Source: Parascedosporium putredinis (lineage: Eukaryota; Ascomycota; Sordariomycetes; Microascales; Microascaceae). Taken from it: a stretch of DNA of 64,000 nucleotides. A program made the position numbers and the translations under genes. Within the stretch, counting starts at the first letter, position 1. Every line of letters begins with the position of its first letter. The stretch lies in NCBI GenBank assembly GCA_949357655.1, contig CASHTG010000021.1:1116001-1180000 (forward strand), given 5' to 3'. Below, one piece after another: positions 61,476 through 64,000 of the stretch. The notes beneath the pieces are model-generated. The model worked only from the letters and a program-made list of their open reading frames with translations, made no database searches and was not told the DNA's origin.

Positions 61476-62453
61476 TCAGAGAAACTCGTTGAACCAGGTC
61501 ACAGCCTGGAGGAACGCCTGCTCCTTGGCAAACCTTTCCACCTGGACCTCAACCTTGCCACGAACGGAAAATCCGTGGGAGACTCCAGAATACAGGTTGA
61601 TCTGGTAGGGCTGGCCAGTCTTCTTCAGGATCTCTTCCGACTTGTGTCGTTTTTCCGCGGGGAAGATGTCGTCAGTTTCGGCCGCCGCAATCGAGAGGGG
61701 GCCGGTAATGGCCTCGAGCTCTTCCTCGTCGACGAAGCTTGGATGCGCAAGATACCCTACTTCAATACCGTCCTTGTAGTGACGGACAACGTACTATGAG
61801 TGAATGTTGTTAGCTATCATCCGCATCGCCCAGTGACTCCTTTCCCCCGAGACACGCAAGTTACCCACCTTGGCACCAAAGCAGTAGCCAACGGCACCGA
61901 GCTTCTTGATTCCATAGTCGTTCTTCAACGTCTTGATCGCCGCTTCAACAATGGGATCGACAGCTTCCTTGGTGTGCGGGTTTTTCCGTCGGAGCCGTTT
62001 TGCAGCCAGCCCATGAAATCAAAGTCGCCAGTGCGGTTGAGGCTGAGCGGGTCGCCGTTGAATTCGTCGAGGACGAGCGTCAGATACCCATTGGCAGCGT
62101 ACTGGTCGGCCATGAGCTTGCTGTTTTGCCAAATGCCGATGACGTCGGGCAGATAGAGGATGCCCTTGCCCTCGCGGGCTTTGCCCTCGGGGAGTCGCCA
62201 GATAGGCATCCCATTTACCGGCAACCTTGATAAGCTGGCCGGTGGGCTCGCCGCTACAAAACACAACCAAACCTTTTGTGAGCGGGCGAACAAGAGGAAG
62301 GAGGATAGCTGTTTCGCCAACGCGCGCGCCAGTCGAGACGTCATTCGCTGTGAAGATGGCGGGGTTCGCTGTCATCTTGTTGGGTTAGGGGAGGGGAGCT
62401 TACCTATGCTTGACGCCGATCGTGCAGCACTCGGCAGGCGGGTTGGAAGCCAT
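61476..62453 (-). CDS. Dienelactone hydrolase family protein
   Basis: Alpha/beta hydrolase of the dienelactone hydrolase family, 250 aa, cytosolic. Exons 62404-62453 (MASNPPAECCTIGVKH), 61869-62253 and 61476-61793; introns of 150 and 75 nt. The catalytic triad is visible: nucleophile Cys in GAVGYCFGAK, Asp in AAAETDDIF and His in SGVSHGFSV. Other family text: GILYLPDVIGIWQNSK and NEFL at the end. Frame breaks: one extra C (plus-strand G4 62189-62192) before EGKAREGKG, and one missing A (plus-strand T5 61981-61985) in DGKNPHTKEA; they cancel in length. Fungal members are general carboxylesterase/lactonase-like enzymes; the natural substrate is unknown. Confidence 0.93.
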
Positions 62454-63455
62454 TGTAGGATATGTAAGGAGTCGAGGGAGATTTTATATCAGTATGGCTT
62501 CTTGCTTCAGATTACGGCGCTTTTCACAATAAGCTTCTCAAGATTCTTGCCCTGGTAAACGATGGAGAGAAAAAAACATCCCGTCTCACAGGAAGGGAAG
62601 GCTCTCGAACTAGTTGGCCCCGCATCCATGTCGACGAACAACAAGAGCGACCACAGTCCCACCGCAGCGTCACTCTAATGATTTCTAATACAGCACTGTG
62701 CCGTGCACCCGACGTGACGTGCGAATAGGGGATTCTGTCGAGCTTAAAAAACGCTGGAGCGATCATCGAGGAGCTGTTTGAAGAGGATCGATCCTAGTCG
62801 GCTAATAGGGCCAACTAAAAGCGGGGACAAGCCACACCAAACAAAACATCAATGAATGAACCTCTCTCCTCTCGTCGATGCCGGGCCTGCTCAACTGTTC
62901 GCCCGTTAACCCAATCCATCTACCTCTGCGTAAGAGGAAGAAGAAGTAGAAGAAGTAGGTGAAGGAGAACGCGCCGAAGAAAATAACTTCGTTGAATATA
63001 TGTATGTATTCATCTACCCTTGATTTTCTTATTTCAACACCGTCAATTAAAAGGCGACATGTAGTGTTTTACAGCTTGCCCCTCTTCTTCACAACCGCCG
63101 TATTTTCAGAGTCTCAGCCTCCATAACATCAGATCCCCAGACATCGTCTTAGAATAAATAGTATCTGCTGCGACGGTATTTCATGAAATAAAGAGAATTT
63201 AAAGCTAAAGACCAAGAAACTGACGAGCTGCCAACTTTACACGCCGCCATAAGAGTCGCTTGAGCGAGTAGTTGGGGAAAGTGGACATTCTTCGCGGGAT
63301 GTTTTGAGCAGTTCCTTGCTCTCGAATGCTGCGTAGCGATGCACGGCCCGTGTTGCTAGCCAAGATGGCCAGTGATGAGGTCGCCATGATGCGGCAAGTT
63401 TCGCTTCGCAAGCGTCACGATGTGGGCATTTTTACCATCTATGGATCCGAGCTAT
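62454..63455. other. Intergenic, no supported gene
   Basis: 1.0 kb upstream of the hydrolase. A minus-strand ORF starting at 63387 reads MATSSLAILASNTGRASLRS and has a mitochondrial-presequence flavour, but ends after about 60 residues with no recognisable domain. It could be a further exon of the neighbouring candidate. Confidence 0.4.
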
Positions 63456-63843
63456 TCACTCACTCAGTAAGACCAGACAGACTGAGTCTTTGGAAATTGT
63501 CGAGTGGGCCAAAAATTTCACGATTCTCCGTCTTTGCTCGCCCTCTTCAACGTATGGAAGGAGTGCACGAAGACGTCGCAAGCTGAAGAATATATCGACG
63601 AGTCCTATCCTTGTTAAATGAAGGTTACCAATCTCCGATGAGTTTACGACGGGCCTGACGCTCCAAGGCGAATTGGAACTTTTTTGGTTTTGTGTGAGCA
63701 ATGTGAACCTTTTTTCTTTCTTGCGATCGGATGCTCCGAGGTCCGGCGCACGTTGGCGTCGGACAGGCGTCGGGGTCTTGATCAACGACAGTACCAGTCC
63801 GTCCGCAAACTCTAAGACGCGAGGAAATCGTTGAAGTTTCCAT
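63456..63843 (-). CDS. Candidate small protein with helix-loop-helix-like segment
   Basis: Weakly supported. ATG 63841-63843; a 46-nt intron 63583-63628 (GTAACC...TTCAG) joins ERQARRKLIGD to CLRRLRALLPYVEEGEQRRR and IVKFLAHSTIS, giving 113 aa with exon lengths summing to a multiple of three. The text basic-ERxxRR-helix-LLP-loop-helix resembles a bHLH layout by eye, but key positions are not decisive. The end GAGTGA overlaps a good donor (GTGAGT), so the protein may continue into another exon. No neighbour supports a function. Confidence 0.35.
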
Positions 63844-63962
63844 TTTCGGCGCCAGGGACGCGAGAAAGAACACTACTAGTTAGTCCCTCCGAACAGTGAA
63901 AACCCCGAGAAAAAGGTTGCGCAGGCCAAAAACTGGCTCGGCACGACACACTCAGGAGAACC

Positions 63963-64000
63963 ATGTCGTCCAAGGGTCATCCTGCGACAACCCCCTTCAG
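63963..64000 (+). CDS. Possible start of a gene cut by the window end
   Basis: ACCATG with a good initiation context opens a frame MSSKGHPATTPF that runs out of the window. Only 12 codons are visible, so neither product nor reality can be judged. Confidence 0.3.
   Translation, partial: MSSKGHPATTPF

Overview
The window is nuclear DNA of a filamentous ascomycete, most likely a Sordariomycete and possibly a member of the Hypocreales. The order is an inference. It rests on short GTRAGT...YAG introns of about 46-150 nt (one of 312 nt), fungal-type gene families, and a ferricrocin-type synthetase placed head to head with an ornithine N5-monooxygenase gene. I saw no rRNA, tRNA, CRISPR array, viral gene or intact transposon.

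Layout: (a) 1-17.4 kb, an intracellular siderophore locus. A SidC/NPS2-type NRPS runs leftward out of the window from 6253, and SidA runs rightward from 15510. The 9.26 kb between them has no supportable gene but holds three sites matching the iron-repressor GATA consensus ATCWGATAA, two of them as a near-perfect dyad. (b) 20.8-37.7 kb, a compact housekeeping block: a NUDIX-eIF2B-like fusion, a Urn1/Dre4 WW-FF splicing protein, a PAP2 lipid phosphatase, proteasome subunit PRE9, BYE1, a 48-aa microprotein ending in a CaaX box, MED7, a ZNF830-like zinc-finger protein and an F-box protein. (c) 37.7-52.3 kb, a gene-poor stretch with polypurine/polypyrimidine tracts, tetranucleotide arrays and short perfect tandem duplications. 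(d) 52.3-64 kb: a small six-cysteine fungal protein, a LAMTOR1/Meh1-like lysosomal anchor, a TAPT1/Emp65-like membrane protein, a dienelactone hydrolase, a possible small helix-loop-helix-like gene, and the start of a gene cut by the window end.

A cross-cutting feature is the high density of apparent one-base frameshifts. I count more than 30, mostly missing bases in short homopolymers, and they hit nearly every longer gene including PRE9 and MED7. In each gene the frame resumes with intact family motifs, and the corrected exon sums that I checked (SidA, NUDIX-eIF2B, URN1, PAP2, PRE9, MED7, F-box, dienelactone hydrolase) are divisible by three. The simplest reading is residual indel error in a long-read assembly rather than pseudogenes, so I annotate these loci as CDS and list the shift positions.

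Functionally, SidA makes N5-hydroxyornithine and the NRPS would assemble acylated hydroxyornithine with other amino acids into an intracellular ferrichrome. The remaining genes act in transcription (BYE1, MED7), splicing (URN1, ZNF830-like), protein turnover (PRE9, F-box) and membrane or lysosome biology (PAP2, LAMTOR1, TAPT1). They share no obvious pathway with the siderophore pair.
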